DNA of 64,000 nt, taken from Paraspadella gotoi. Taxonomy: Eukaryota; Chaetognatha. Position numbers and translations under genes: made by a program. Location: assembly GCA_051294375.1 (NCBI GenBank), contig CM119266.1, positions 8,456,606 to 8,520,605 on the forward strand. The letters run 5' to 3'. The notes under the pieces were generated by a model. It searched no databases. It worked only from the letters and a program-made list of their open reading frames with translations, and was not told the DNA's origin. Below, one piece after another: positions 12,273-24,988 of the stretch; the first letter of the stretch is position 1, and each line of letters starts with the position of its first letter.

Positions 12273-15200
12273 ACAAGCCTTAAGCGTTAATTTCTTCACT
12301 TCTCATGTGTCAGTGATTTTTACTGAATGTCGGATTAAACATGAATTTTAAAAAAAGTTTTTTGCACATGAAACTTAATACAGATGCGTATATATCACAT
12401 TCGAATTACTAACTTTTTAACTTTCCGACTTTAAGATTNNNNNNNNNNNNNNNNNNNNNNNNNNNNNNNNNNNNNNNNNNNNNNNNNNNNNNNNNNNNNN
12501 NNNNNNNNNNNNNNNNNNNNNNNNNNNNNNNNNNNNNNNNNNNNNNNNNNNNNNNNNNNNNNNNNNNNNNNNNNNNNNNNNNNNNNNNNNNNNNNNNNNN
12601 NNNNNNNNNNNNNNNNNNNNNNNNNNNNNNNNNNNNNNNNNNNNNNNNNNNNNNNNATGAGACTATAAAAGATGTTTCGTTCTGTACGTATAGGGTAGAG
12701 AGAATCTACAAAATTATTTAATTATTATTTACATATTATTTTTGGTGGCTAGAATTCCAAAATCGTCAAAGATGCAAATTATGAAAAAAGATTAAAATGG
12801 GAGAAGAAGATAGTTTGAACTTTGANNNNNNNNNNNNNNNNNNNNNNNNNNNNNNNNNNNNNNNNNNNNNNNNNNNNNNNNNNNNNNNNNNNNNNNNNNN
12901 NNNNNNNNNNNNNNNNNNNNNNNNNNNNNNNNNNNNNNNNNNNNNNNNNNNNNNNNNNNNNNNNNNNNNNNNNNNNNNNNNNNNNNNNNNNNNNNNNNNN
13001 NNNNNNNNNNNNNNNNNNNNNNNNNNNNNNNNNNNNNNNNNNNNAAATAGCGACCATTAATCTCGCCCCCGACCCGCGATTCCTCCGCCCGCTTTTCTTG
13101 CTTCCGATGCTCTTTTCTTTTTTCCTTTTTTCTTTTCTTTTTCCCTTTTTTTCTTTTTTTCTTTTTTTCTTTTTTTCTTTTTTCCTTTTTTCTTTTCTTT
13201 TTTTCTTTTTTCTTTTTTCCTTTTTCCTTTTTTCTTTTCTTTTTTCCTTTTTTTAATTTTTTAAATTTTTTTTTTCCTTTTTAATTTGAATCTTTTGTTC
13301 TTTTGTTTTTCGCCGAGAGAAGAAAAAAGAAGAAAAATCTTCGTTGGGAGATAAAATCTCCCTCTGGACGCAAATCGCCCGGTTGTCGTTTTTTCTTGCT
13401 GTAAAAATTGACGGACTGAGACGGTCTGATGGTATTATTACGGATCAGACGGACAGACTGATATCATTCATTCGAGAGAGTAGGACCGACTAACAGTTAT
13501 TAGTTATGGACTGGTAGTATTCAATGGTGAGAGACATAGGAATTGATACTATATGCTCATTGTAACAAAAAGAGACAAATGCATGGAAATGAAAGTGCTG
13601 ATAAAGTAACCCAGATCCGTAAGTAGTAAATAAATGGATTCAGCCGAAAGACACAAATTTCAATTTTTTTTTATTTTAAAAATATAAACTTGTAGAATTC
13701 NNNNNNNNNNNNNNNNNNNNNNNNNNNNNNNNNNNNNNNNNNNNNNNNNNNNNNNNNNNNNNNNNNNNNNNNNNNNNNNNNNNNNNNNNNNNNNNNNNNN
13801 NNNNNNNNNNNNNNNNNNNNNNNGCTGTGAATTACATCATTATTGCAGAATTTTGTACAAGCATGCCTTGTCAATATCAGTAAGCAACAATATTTAAGTG
13901 AAAAAAAATTATATTTTCTTTATCCAAAAAAACTCTTAAAGTTTTTTTACTATAGTACAATTTAGCCTTTTTTCTTCAAGCAAATCACTAAAAAGAATTT
14001 AATTTGTTCATTTATTTTTTATGGGGTTTCATTAGTTTAAAAGATTCATTATAATTTTGAGCTTAGGTTTTGACAGCGTCACCCGTGCTCTAAGACGTCG
14101 GTTTCTAGCAGAAAGATAATTCCTGAGATATTGTAAACTTGTACGTGTGCCCTAATGCATTACTGGCTTCACCCTTTTTCGGTTACTATTGCCATCCCGT
14201 GTATCTTTGTTCCTTCAAGACGAATACCAGGAAAAATCAGTTTTTCTTCTCAACCTATCCTTTTAATTTCCTTGATTAAATAAAAAATTTCATGTTGCTC
14301 TCAAACCAGACCAATGCGACTTTACAATGTTAGAGTTACTATGCAAGAGTTGGTCAATAATTGAAAAGAAAAATTCCTGGCAAAGCCCTCTGAGACAAGA
14401 GGCCTTTTTTAAATCTCAAAATCGAACTCGACCTTAATGATTTCTATAATGTTAACCTTACCCCTAGCCCGCTTGTAAATTCTTGAAAAAGCAAAATTTC
14501 CCTTTTCCATTTTCTATAGTACAAAACTAAGGTTGAAAATTCTCCGCCGCAGCATGACTAGTCGCACCTTCTCCCCTGGCCCTTGTATTTGATATTTTAA
14601 ACTCCTTTATCAAATCGCCCCATTAAGACGAATTGGGCTAGCTCATTAAGAGACTATTAACGCGTATGCGGATTCGTGGTGTTTTTTACAACTGCATTTT
14701 TCTTTAGCCGCGAATTTTCTGGCAATCTCGTTCTGCAGATTTGGCCCGTGAGCGTCAGATTTAACGGAAGATCCCTGTTATTAGAAAAATGCTGGTGGAA
14801 CTTTTTTGTTGAGAGCGACGGGCATTTCTACGTCTGATGACGCCGTATCGTTTACACGTGAAAAAAATCGAAACTTGCGAGAAGAGATGTGCCCCGAGTA
14901 CCGAATTCTGTTAAACAACAAAATAGGCGAGCTGACAACATCGAATTTGATTTGACCCACTTTCGCCGATTGCCGGACAAAGAGAAGAAAGAATTCACAT
15001 TTTTGGGAATCTGCGGAGAGAACCCTTCACCCGCGCCCTCTAGACCGAAACTGCGCCTGGCCCAAATCCAGGCCACCGCACGACTAGCACGTTGCGAGAG
15101 GACCCGCCCAACAAAAAAGCGGCTCTCAGGCATATCAGCCTTTTCCCCCTGACCCCCTCGCCATCACCTGGGGTCTCTTAAGATTCTCTTCGTGATCATT

Positions 15201-15367
15201 GTCCATTATTTCTGGACGGAGCGAAATGGTTTTTTTTGCATTCTTTTTTTTCTTCTTATATTTGGTTTTTTTAAACTTTTTGATTCATTTGTTTTTCTCA
15301 TTTTTTGCTAAGAAACGCGACATCGATCCATCGCTGACACGCGAGAGGTTGAACGTGATTGCACGAG

Positions 15368-15416
<49 letters not shown>

Positions 15417-15902
15417 CCAGTAATTGAACAAAGAAAAAAGTGAGGAATTGAAGAATTTTTTTCTTTCTTTTTTCTGTCAACAGTTGAGTGATTTTTGCTT
15501 TTGTCGTCGTCAACCGATTTTTTTCTTACAATCGGAATCATTGTCATTACCATCTTCATCAGTTCCAGTGCCATCGGCATGATCATAATTTGTCATTAAC
15601 TATCATCATCATCGTCGTCATTTTTACAGACTTAATCTTCATCGTCATAATGATAATTTTAGTCAATATATTTATCAAAACCTTATCTTTAAACATGTCA
15701 TTATCATCATCATCTTTATCATAATCATCTACATCAGCAAATCATCATCATCATCATCTTCGTGGTCGTGCTTGAAAAAAAATGAAAGCGATGTTCGTCT
15801 AAGTAAAGAAAAAAGTTTTCAGCAACATCAACATTGTTGTTGTCGTCTTTGTTGTTGTCGTCTGTCTCGAATCAAAGCAACGACATGTGATCCTTTCTTA
15901 AT

Positions 15903-15939
<37 letters not shown>

Positions 15940-16107
15940 CCGAGAGAAACTCAACGCAATATTGACTGGTCTTTTCAACGTCGTCGTCGTCGTCGTCGTC
16001 GTCGTCGTTCGTCGTCGTCGTCGTCGTCGTCGTCGTGCGTCGTCGTTGCTTGACTGAATCTTTTTTTATAATCCATAGAATTAATTACGACGCCTTCTAA
16101 GAGAGAT

Positions 16108-16141
<34 letters not shown>

Positions 16142-16504
16142 GAGGAGAGAGAGAGAGAGAGAGAGAGGAAGAGAGAGAGAGAGGAGATGGCGTTTAATTA
16201 ACTCACTTCCTATTTGCTTCTATAAAGATAACAGAATTTCAAACCAAAGAACGAATTTTTTAATTGATATTTTTTTTTTCAATTAAAATTATTCATATAC
16301 GTATTAGCTTATCAACCTGGAATGGAGAGATATAGAGAAAGAGATACATAGTATAAATATTATACAGTATAGCTTAAGAAGGATTTATTATGAATGTTTG
16401 TTCAAAGGATAAACGACAGAATCTTCTGGAAAGAGAATTATTGAGAAATTTGCTCACAGAGAATTAGACGAGGGGATTATGTTGCCAACGAGACGGAGAG
16501 GAAG

Positions 16505-16552
<48 letters not shown>

Positions 16553-19500
16553 AATACGTAATCCTTCGGCCTAGTTCGTTTTATCAACTATGTATTTGTT
16601 GTGCCCATATAAATGTCACATTACTGTAGAAATACATTTTTGAAACATTTTTCCAAGTTTCGAACTTGTTGTAAAAAAGAACAACTAGTATCAATCACAT
16701 CAAAAACAAAAACGGATTAAAGATAAAATAAATAAAACTTTTTTTAAAAAAATATTTTCTAACAAATCATTGCTATTATTTATTTCAGAATATCAGTTAC
16801 ATAATAGAACAAACTTTACTATTCTTTTCTTCTTTTTTCTCCATTTTCTTGGAGGAATTTTCTTCTTCCGACCTGTTAAAGACAAAAAATAGGCATAATA
16901 AGTAAATTATTTAAATTCAAATATTACTTGATAAAAGTTACTTGTGATCCAAGCTGGAAACTATCTTGTAGGCTTTCTGCGCACCGCCGACCGCCATGCC
17001 GACCTTTTGGAATTTCGCCCTGAGTGACTTTGACGGCTTGGCGGTCATCTTCGCCAACTCCTCCGACAGAAGAGCCGCGTCTTCGTCGACCTTGAAATGA
17101 ATTGAAATGAATTGAAATGAATTGAAATGGATTGAAATGAATTGGAATGAATTGAAATGGATTGAAATGAATTGGAATGAATTGAAATGGATTGAAATGA
17201 ATTGGAATGAATTGAAATGAATTGAAAGTCAATTTTTCAGATTAAAAAAAATATTTCTATAATTATTTCAGTTTCATTTCATTTTTTTAAATTTTGCCAT
17301 TGATGTAGTTGAAAAAAATATTCTCTATTGTGGCGAATCATAAATTCGCCTCCCGTATAGCTTGGTGAAACTCAGCTCGTCCCATTGGCTTGGACCGCCG
17401 AGTACTCGTTTACCAACCCACATTACCATACTATTTCATTTTTTTATTGGCAAAAAATGCGATCGAGAAAAAATTGAAAAAAATTGATTCTAAAATTTAT
17501 TCTACTATGCACTAGGCCGAAATTTACCCTCTATTTAACTCAAAAGTAAACTAAACTAAATAAAAAAAAAAAAAATAAATAGCAATTCCACTATTACCAA
17601 ATGTTTTTCAGTCTTGGCGTCGGTTCGAGCGACGATCGTGATTCCCGGAACGTCGGCGACGTGATCGTCGCAAAGCCAAAGCGTCCGTCCGCTGGGAAGT
17701 TGACAACAATTCAAGCCTCCGCGAGTCGAGTCCCTGTCCGCCTTCACCAACTCCTTCAACGTCTCCAAATAAGATTCTTGCAAGCGTCGATTCACATCCG
17801 ACGGATCCGCATTTTCGCACAATCGCGCGACGAGCGATTCGTCCTTCAGCGCCTCCAGCGGAATCAACATGTGCATGAACAGTTTGAGGGCGATGACGAG
17901 GTAAGGTCGCGCCGACTCGAAGAAGCGTGCCGCGTCAATGTCCTGCGGCAGTGGAACTCCGGGTTCCACGGCGTGCCAGCCACGCTCCGATTCGCAGAAT
18001 AGACGGAAACAGACGGGAGCGCCAAAGGTTTTGGAGATGGCTTCCGGAGTTGGCTCTGAGATTTTGTCTATGGCGAACACACGAGGGTAGGCTGTCTCGC
18101 TGATCCCGGTTAATTTGCGAAGTTCCACGAGTTGACGAAGGAACTTTCGTTGCTGCAACTCGATCATTTCTTGGAATACAATGGATTGATTTTGATCGGA
18201 GATCTGGGGAGCGTCGATCGTTTTATCAGCGGCCTTGTCGCTAGTCAGGATTTCTTTCAATTTACCAACTAGGACATTGACGGCATTTGGAGATTCCAGT
18301 TGCATGTTGATTTCTTCTTTTCCCATGGCCAACATTCCAATCTCACTCTCTTTCCAGCCACTCTTTGTGCCAACGACCAAAACAATTATTGGCAGACGCA
18401 GCGACGTCGATGCAAACCGAAATTCCATCTGACAGTTTTTGGACTTGACGTATTCCTTGGAAAGGCAGGCAACAACGACTCGCGCATGGCGAAGTCCTTC
18501 AGCAATGTCCTCAAATAGTCCTGCATCTCCACCAACTCTCTCAAAATCCATCCAGCATTGAATCCCTTCAGCTTCCAACTCTGTCTTTAGCATTCGGGGA
18601 TCCTTCCATCCAATGGCCTCGTCCGAAGGTGTCAAGTTGCAGGAATTCATCGCCATCAACGAATTTGACCAACAATAAGAAATGAAACATGGCGGGAAAT
18701 CGGCAACGCTGGATTTGGTTCCCGTGATCTGTTTTCTAACCAAATCGATAAGTTCATCTACCTTTTGATCGTAAATCGATTTATCATGAAAACTGACGTA
18801 CAAGTCTCCGGCGAAAAGTGATCCGGTGGGAGTTTTGTTCCAATCTTGGTTGTCATCTAAAAGTATGAGTTGCATGGGCTTCTTGAGTGTGTTATTGACG
18901 AATGAAACATGGTTTTTGCATTTGGAATCTTCAAGGAATGACGATGACATACAGACGACCGCGGCTCCGGATGTTTTGATATGCAATATGTTTTTTTCGT
19001 CCAAATCTTTGTGAAGATCAGTTAAGCAAGTAAACTCGGTTTTATTCTCTATATCGCTCATTATTTTTCTTGCCGTATCGTCGTCCTTTTCACAGAAACA
19101 AAAATAAATTTTCAGACTCATCGCTCTTTTCAACTCCTTCAATTGCTGTACGCTCGATTCTAATTGAACTCGGACGTGATGAGTATCTGCTCCATTTGTT
19201 GGAACTTCAGCTTGAATTTGTTGCAACGGTATTGAATGGAAACTCTGATCACATTGTATCAAAGGGACTTTTAATGTTAAGGCTCGTTTCACTTTAGAAA
19301 GAGGAAATAAGGAAGGCTCTCTGCTTCCATTATGGACGCAATCATTGCAAGGAATTAACAAATCGTAAGATACGCCCGTAAATGATTCTAGGATTATATT
19401 CTCAACAACTTCGTGGACGAGATAAAGAAGATTTTGGGGGTGGCTGCCGTGTACTTTTATCAATATATTTTGTTGGTCCTGCTGTGAAAATAAGCATTTA

Positions 19501-22500
19501 TGATCGTTTTTTTGCAGCAATGAACCTTTCTTCCATATGGAAAAGTAATCGGAATACTCACTTAGTCTAACTTGAGCTCGGTTAAACAAACCAGCAGGTA
19601 CAATTGGAAATTTGTAAATAAATCTGGTTTCGATCAAGCCGGATTTTGTATCTGGTAGGGGCCATTCATACTCTGGTTGAATTTCTGGCATTAGGCAAGG
19701 TACTAAACTATATGGTTTTTCATTTTCTGTCACTGGAACCTTAAAAGTTAAATCAAACTCCTCGGTTAAATTAAGAAGCCATTCATGGAGATCTTTTGGA
19801 TAATGTTGCCAAATAATAGCCACATCTTCGTGAAAGAATTTACCATCGATTATTTTGGAATCTTTGACTGACACAACGCATTTCATGACGTCCACTATCC
19901 ATTGCGGATTAATAACGACATTGTTCTTCAATGTGGTTTTATTAAAATGTTGTATAGAACCCAATTCGTGAAGGAACTGGCATACATCTTTAATCTCAGC
20001 TTCATCAACAATACCTGAATCCATTGCATAACTTGAAAAATCTGACCACGACACATGTTCGGTACCACGTTTTGCTTTAGTCACTAAAACTCTCTCAAAA
20101 TCAAGCCAGACTTTCGGGATCTTTTCTCCCATGTACCATTCTTGTAGTGTACGTTCGATGATGGAATCTCTCAGCTCATTGACGCCCTCTTTCGTTTGAC
20201 AACTTACTTGAAAGAAACCAACAATTTGCGGAAATTGTTTCTGTAGAGAATCAGTGGGCAATGAGAATTTGGCTATTTCATCTAAATGAGTCCCAATTAC
20301 AAATATTGGAGCAGTTGGAGCATGCGATCGGACCGAACTAAGCCAAAAGAGTAGTCCAGCATGCTCGTAACCCAATCTCATATTCCACAAAAGGAGATAA
20401 ACTGCTCTGCTGGTTAAAAAAAATTGATGCGTGTTGTAATAAACCGACTGTCCCGCAAAATCCCAAGCAGAAAAGGTCAACTGTTCTTCAGGAATATTCC
20501 AGGTAGCAATATCGATTCCATCGGTTACGCTTGTCGAAAGTTGTTTATCCATTAGTGAATTAAGCAAACTTGTTTTTCCGGCTCCGCCTAAGCCGATCAT
20601 CATGAGTTTGGTTCTTTTGCACTCAACCGATCCTGTTAATAATCTTTTCATGTATCCCATGACCGCAATGAATCCTTTATTTACTATTTCTATCGGTGGA
20701 GTTTTCAAAGCGTAGCATCCAGAGAGATTGAGCATTTTTAAGCGAAGTACTCCAACTTGAGATGACACATTCTCTAACGATAGATTGTAGGACAAATCCA
20801 GATTTTCCAAATTTTCTAAATTCTGAATTGAATCATCAATTTCTTTGAATCCTTGTCTTGATAGATTTAGGAAAGTCAAATTTTTCATCGATGTTAAATG
20901 AGAAAATTCAATAAGCTTTGGTATTTTATTTTGAATTAAATCTGCATTGAGTTTCTGAACGACGGTTCGATCCAAAATTCCGCTGTTATCTTCATCGTAA
21001 TTCTTAAATTTTTCCTCCATCATTTTATAATCTGAATAGTCGTAAAAGAATATCTGTGATGTGTACGACGCAATATCATCCAGGGAATATAGATCTTTGT
21101 TCTTTTCAGCTATCCAAGGAATTCCATCTAATTGTAATGTTTTCAGAGGTAAGTCACGTATTGCGGTAGGAATATCACTAAAGCCAACGGCAGATAAACA
21201 AAGATTTTCCAGCCGTTTTAAATTACTGATTGAATCGGGGAGTTTGTTCATTGTAGTATTGCTGGCCGAAAGAGTCTTTAAATTCGAAAGCATTCCGATA
21301 TTGTCTGGAAGACGGGCTAATGGATTGGCATCAATGAGCAAAATTTCTAACTCGGTACATTTGCAAAGAGACTCTGGGCATTTTTTTATCTTATTGTAAG
21401 AGATGTCTAAAACTTTCAGCCGAACGCACGTTTCAATCGAATCCGGTATTACTTCGATAGAGTTATGGGCCAACTTGATGTTTATTAAATGCGTAATTAA
21501 TTGAGTTAGAACCGAGATTTCGTTGAACGAATAATCTATGCTAAATATGACATTTTCGAATCCGTCGAAGTCCTCCGGTATTTTTTCGAGCATTAAATTT
21601 TTGAGAAAAGCTTTATTGTGACCTTTGCATACATGTTTATTTCCCTTCACCCACCATTTATCGGTATCTTGCTTCCAATAATTCCATTTATCGACTAAAA
21701 AGTCCGACTCTTTCGGAAAATCATTGGTAATCTTTGTTTTTTGAATAATTCCAATCAGCTTTTCTAGTATGTCGCTTCCAATAAATAGGCTATGAATATA
21801 GCTGGAAAGAATACTTTGTAAGGTCGTAATATTTTTCTCGCTATTTTCACTGTCAAACAAATCTTTTGGAAAAAAATGTTGTTCTGCATCACAAACATCA
21901 ACGAAATAGATAAGAGCACTAACAAACAAGTATTCAACATTGGGATACCGGAGGTCAAATTTTGTGCCCCAAGACCCATTGAAATGACAACTCTCATCTG
22001 CGCAACACAAAAAATGCAAGGTTGTATCTAAAAAGTGACTATATGCAGATGACCCACTTTTCGACGTCAATGGCAAGAGAACGCTGGGTTGAATTCCTTG
22101 ACCTTCCAAAAAACTCACGAGGGATTTCCTCGACTCAGAATCGGAACTGAAAACAGAGGCTAAATATAGAAAAAGGGAAAATGCCGAAGAGAGGCTATCG
22201 CTCTCTGCTTCCGCTTCTTTCGCATGGTTAAGTATATCAACTGCTCTATTTATAAGAAAAGAGTCAATTGGTGCAGAAGAAAAATTGTAACTTTCCAAAA
22301 TCTTTTCCCAAGATTTTTTGGAAGAGCCTACGATTCTATCATTGGCATTCAAAATCAAGGCTCCGCCGTTTTCGAGGTAGACCGGATCATTTTGTATCAA
22401 GTACTCGTGATATCCAATGGGATGAATTTTGTCCGAATCAACTTCTAACCATGAAACTGAACCCGAACCGAAATTGGTGAGTTGCTTAAATCCAAACTTG

Positions 22501-24042
22501 GCGTTTTTAGGTTTGGCGACGATCACTGCTCCGTACAGCGTGAATTTGTCCTCGCCTTCGATTTCAAAGACTCGACCATAAACAAGACTTTCATCGGATG
22601 CTGACCCAATTATCTCTTCCGGAAGAACATACGCTTGGTGGGTGTTGAAAAAATATGGTGGCACAGCCTTTGCCTTCGCTTCGGACAAATAATCTTTCCA
22701 GTTGAAAGACTCTTTTTCATAATGGATAGGCGGAGTAAGCTCTTGATTATCTTGGGCCGCATAACCCGCGGGAAAAAACCCAAAAGCGGTGACGTTTTCT
22801 TGAACAATCGAAGTTTTCCCGTCACTAAGAACAGAGATTTCGAGTCGAGACAAATTAGTTTTCTCATCCTCCACCAGATGGAGATCCACTACTGAAGCAA
22901 CCTCTGGTATGTAATCTTCCGTATTCAGCATCTCCAATTTCATACCCGGTTTCCAACTGGCAATTTTTTCAACGTCTTTCAAATTCAAAAGACTCGAAGA
23001 AGGAAAAGAAAAGTTAAGGAAGAATTTCGAGGAATTTTGTTTGTTTTTGTCTTTCACGAATGAACCAAAGTGATAAAGTCCCTTTGGCAAAAGAACGTGA
23101 ACGTCTTCGCAGAGACCAGTCGACAAACGCAACGTGCATTTGTCGTCCTCATTGCTGGGAAGCAAGGACAGATGCAACGCGCCGAGTTCCCCTTTCCCAA
23201 ACTTTTCAAACAAATCCAGATTTTCTCTTTGATCTCCTCTCACAACGATGAGCTCCTTCGCGAAGGCATTCATCAGCACAGTGTTTTCTCCGTGAACGTA
23301 AAAGTATAAATTGGGATTGTTGTTTTTGGCGACGCGAACGGTGACCGTCGGTCCGTAGACGGGATCCAATGGGCTCAACGGCAACGAGAATCCGTTGGTG
23401 TTATCTTCGTGAACGAAGTTCATGTTGCCGATGAGAGAGAGCGAGTCTTGCGGGTTGTGAAGCTGGACCCACTGCGGGTTGAGCGCGATGTACATGAGCC
23501 AAATCTTGAAGGCGGAATCGGGATGAAGACGAGGGAAACTCGGGAATTGGTCGGGGGTCGGAAGTCGTTTGGATGTGAAGTCGAGTCTGCAGAATTCCTC
23601 GTGAGGAGTCAAGATGGAGTCGGTCAGTTCGAACGATTCAAAGGTTCGTGAAGTGCGATTGTTCTTTAAGAGAGAGAGAGAGAAGTAGAGGAATCGATTT
23701 TGGAAAACAAAGGTTTAACTTTAAAGTAAACCATTTATTTTTAGTTTTTTATTAGTATTCCTTTAACTCTTACTCGATTACATTTTCATTATCATGTCAA
23801 GATGGTTAGCCATTCAAACCAAGAGACAATGAAAGCCTAAGGGACAAACAAACAGATACCTTTAGAGACGGGTAGAATAACCTAGATACAAAGAGACAAC
23901 AGTAATTAATTCTCACCCTCGTTTTACGATTCTCCAAAAAAAAAATTGTTATGTTTTGCTAAGGTTAAGTAATCACGCCTCGCCACAGGGTCGATGCCCG
24001 GTTGTCATTGTGTTAAGCGGTCGTAAGAGAAGCCGCTTACTC

Positions 24043-24094
<52 letters not shown>

Positions 24095-24948
24095 TCTCTC
24101 TCTCTCGTCTACTTGATAATTGCCGCGCTCTCTCATTTCAGTTTCATTCGTGATTGTCAGTGTCTCATCATTATTACGTCAATAGAATGCTTTATTACTA
24201 CTTATAACTAATATGAGCCTCTACAAACAATAATCACCATCATTTGCTAAAATCGATCCCTCTCTTTCCCTTAAACTCGGCCGGTTTTCCGTCCTCCAAT
24301 TTTTCCGCCGCGAAATTGAAGCAAAGACCGAATTCTAAGAAAACGAATTCCGCGACGATTCTGAAGAGACGAAAGATCGAGGCCGAGTGCGCGAACAGAT
24401 CCGATCGTACGGACGACTCGTCTCTTTTCCCTCCGGACACGAAGAGACGCAACGCGGACGTACGGACGGAGAGACGGATCGACGTCGTCGTCGTCGTTTC
24501 GACGGACAGTCGGACGTCGGTGGCGCCGATTTTGAAACGAGCGGCTTTGGAGGTCACGTGACTCGGGGAAGCGATGGAGGCGGAGCGGGCGACGAGGATG
24601 TCGAAGAGGCTCGTCGAGGAGACGTCGAGTTTGCGGGAGACGGAGAAGGTGGCGATGAGGGATGTCGTGTGGAGGGACTCGTTTTGGGAGCTGGGAATTT
24701 TTTTTTTTTTTGGGGGGGGGGTTGACGAGTTGAAGAATCCATTTATTAAGTTAGTTTTTTAAAATTTTATTTAATTTATTTAATTATTTATTTAATTATT
24801 TAATTATCTATTTAATTATTTATTTAATTATTTATTTAATTATTTATTTATTTATTTATTTAGTAATTTTTTAAGTTAGTTTTTTACAATTTTATTTATT
24901 TATTTATTTAGTTAGTTTTTTACAATTTTATTTATTTAAAATTGTATT

Positions 24949-24988
<40 letters not shown>

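Noticed and set aside
14852-15152. Open frames on both strands of a GC-rich island
   Set aside because: Neither strand has consensus splice sites joined in phase to another exon, and no family is recognised.
15772-16053. Arg/Ser-repeat open frame resembling an RS-domain protein
   Set aside because: Entirely generated by (GTC)n tracts; other frames give other homopolymers.
17556-17597. Roco frame continuing to a hydrophobic end (VIVELLFIFFFFI)
   Set aside because: The consensus donor GTAATAG at 17597 and a phase-matched downstream exon make this intron sequence, not a membrane anchor.
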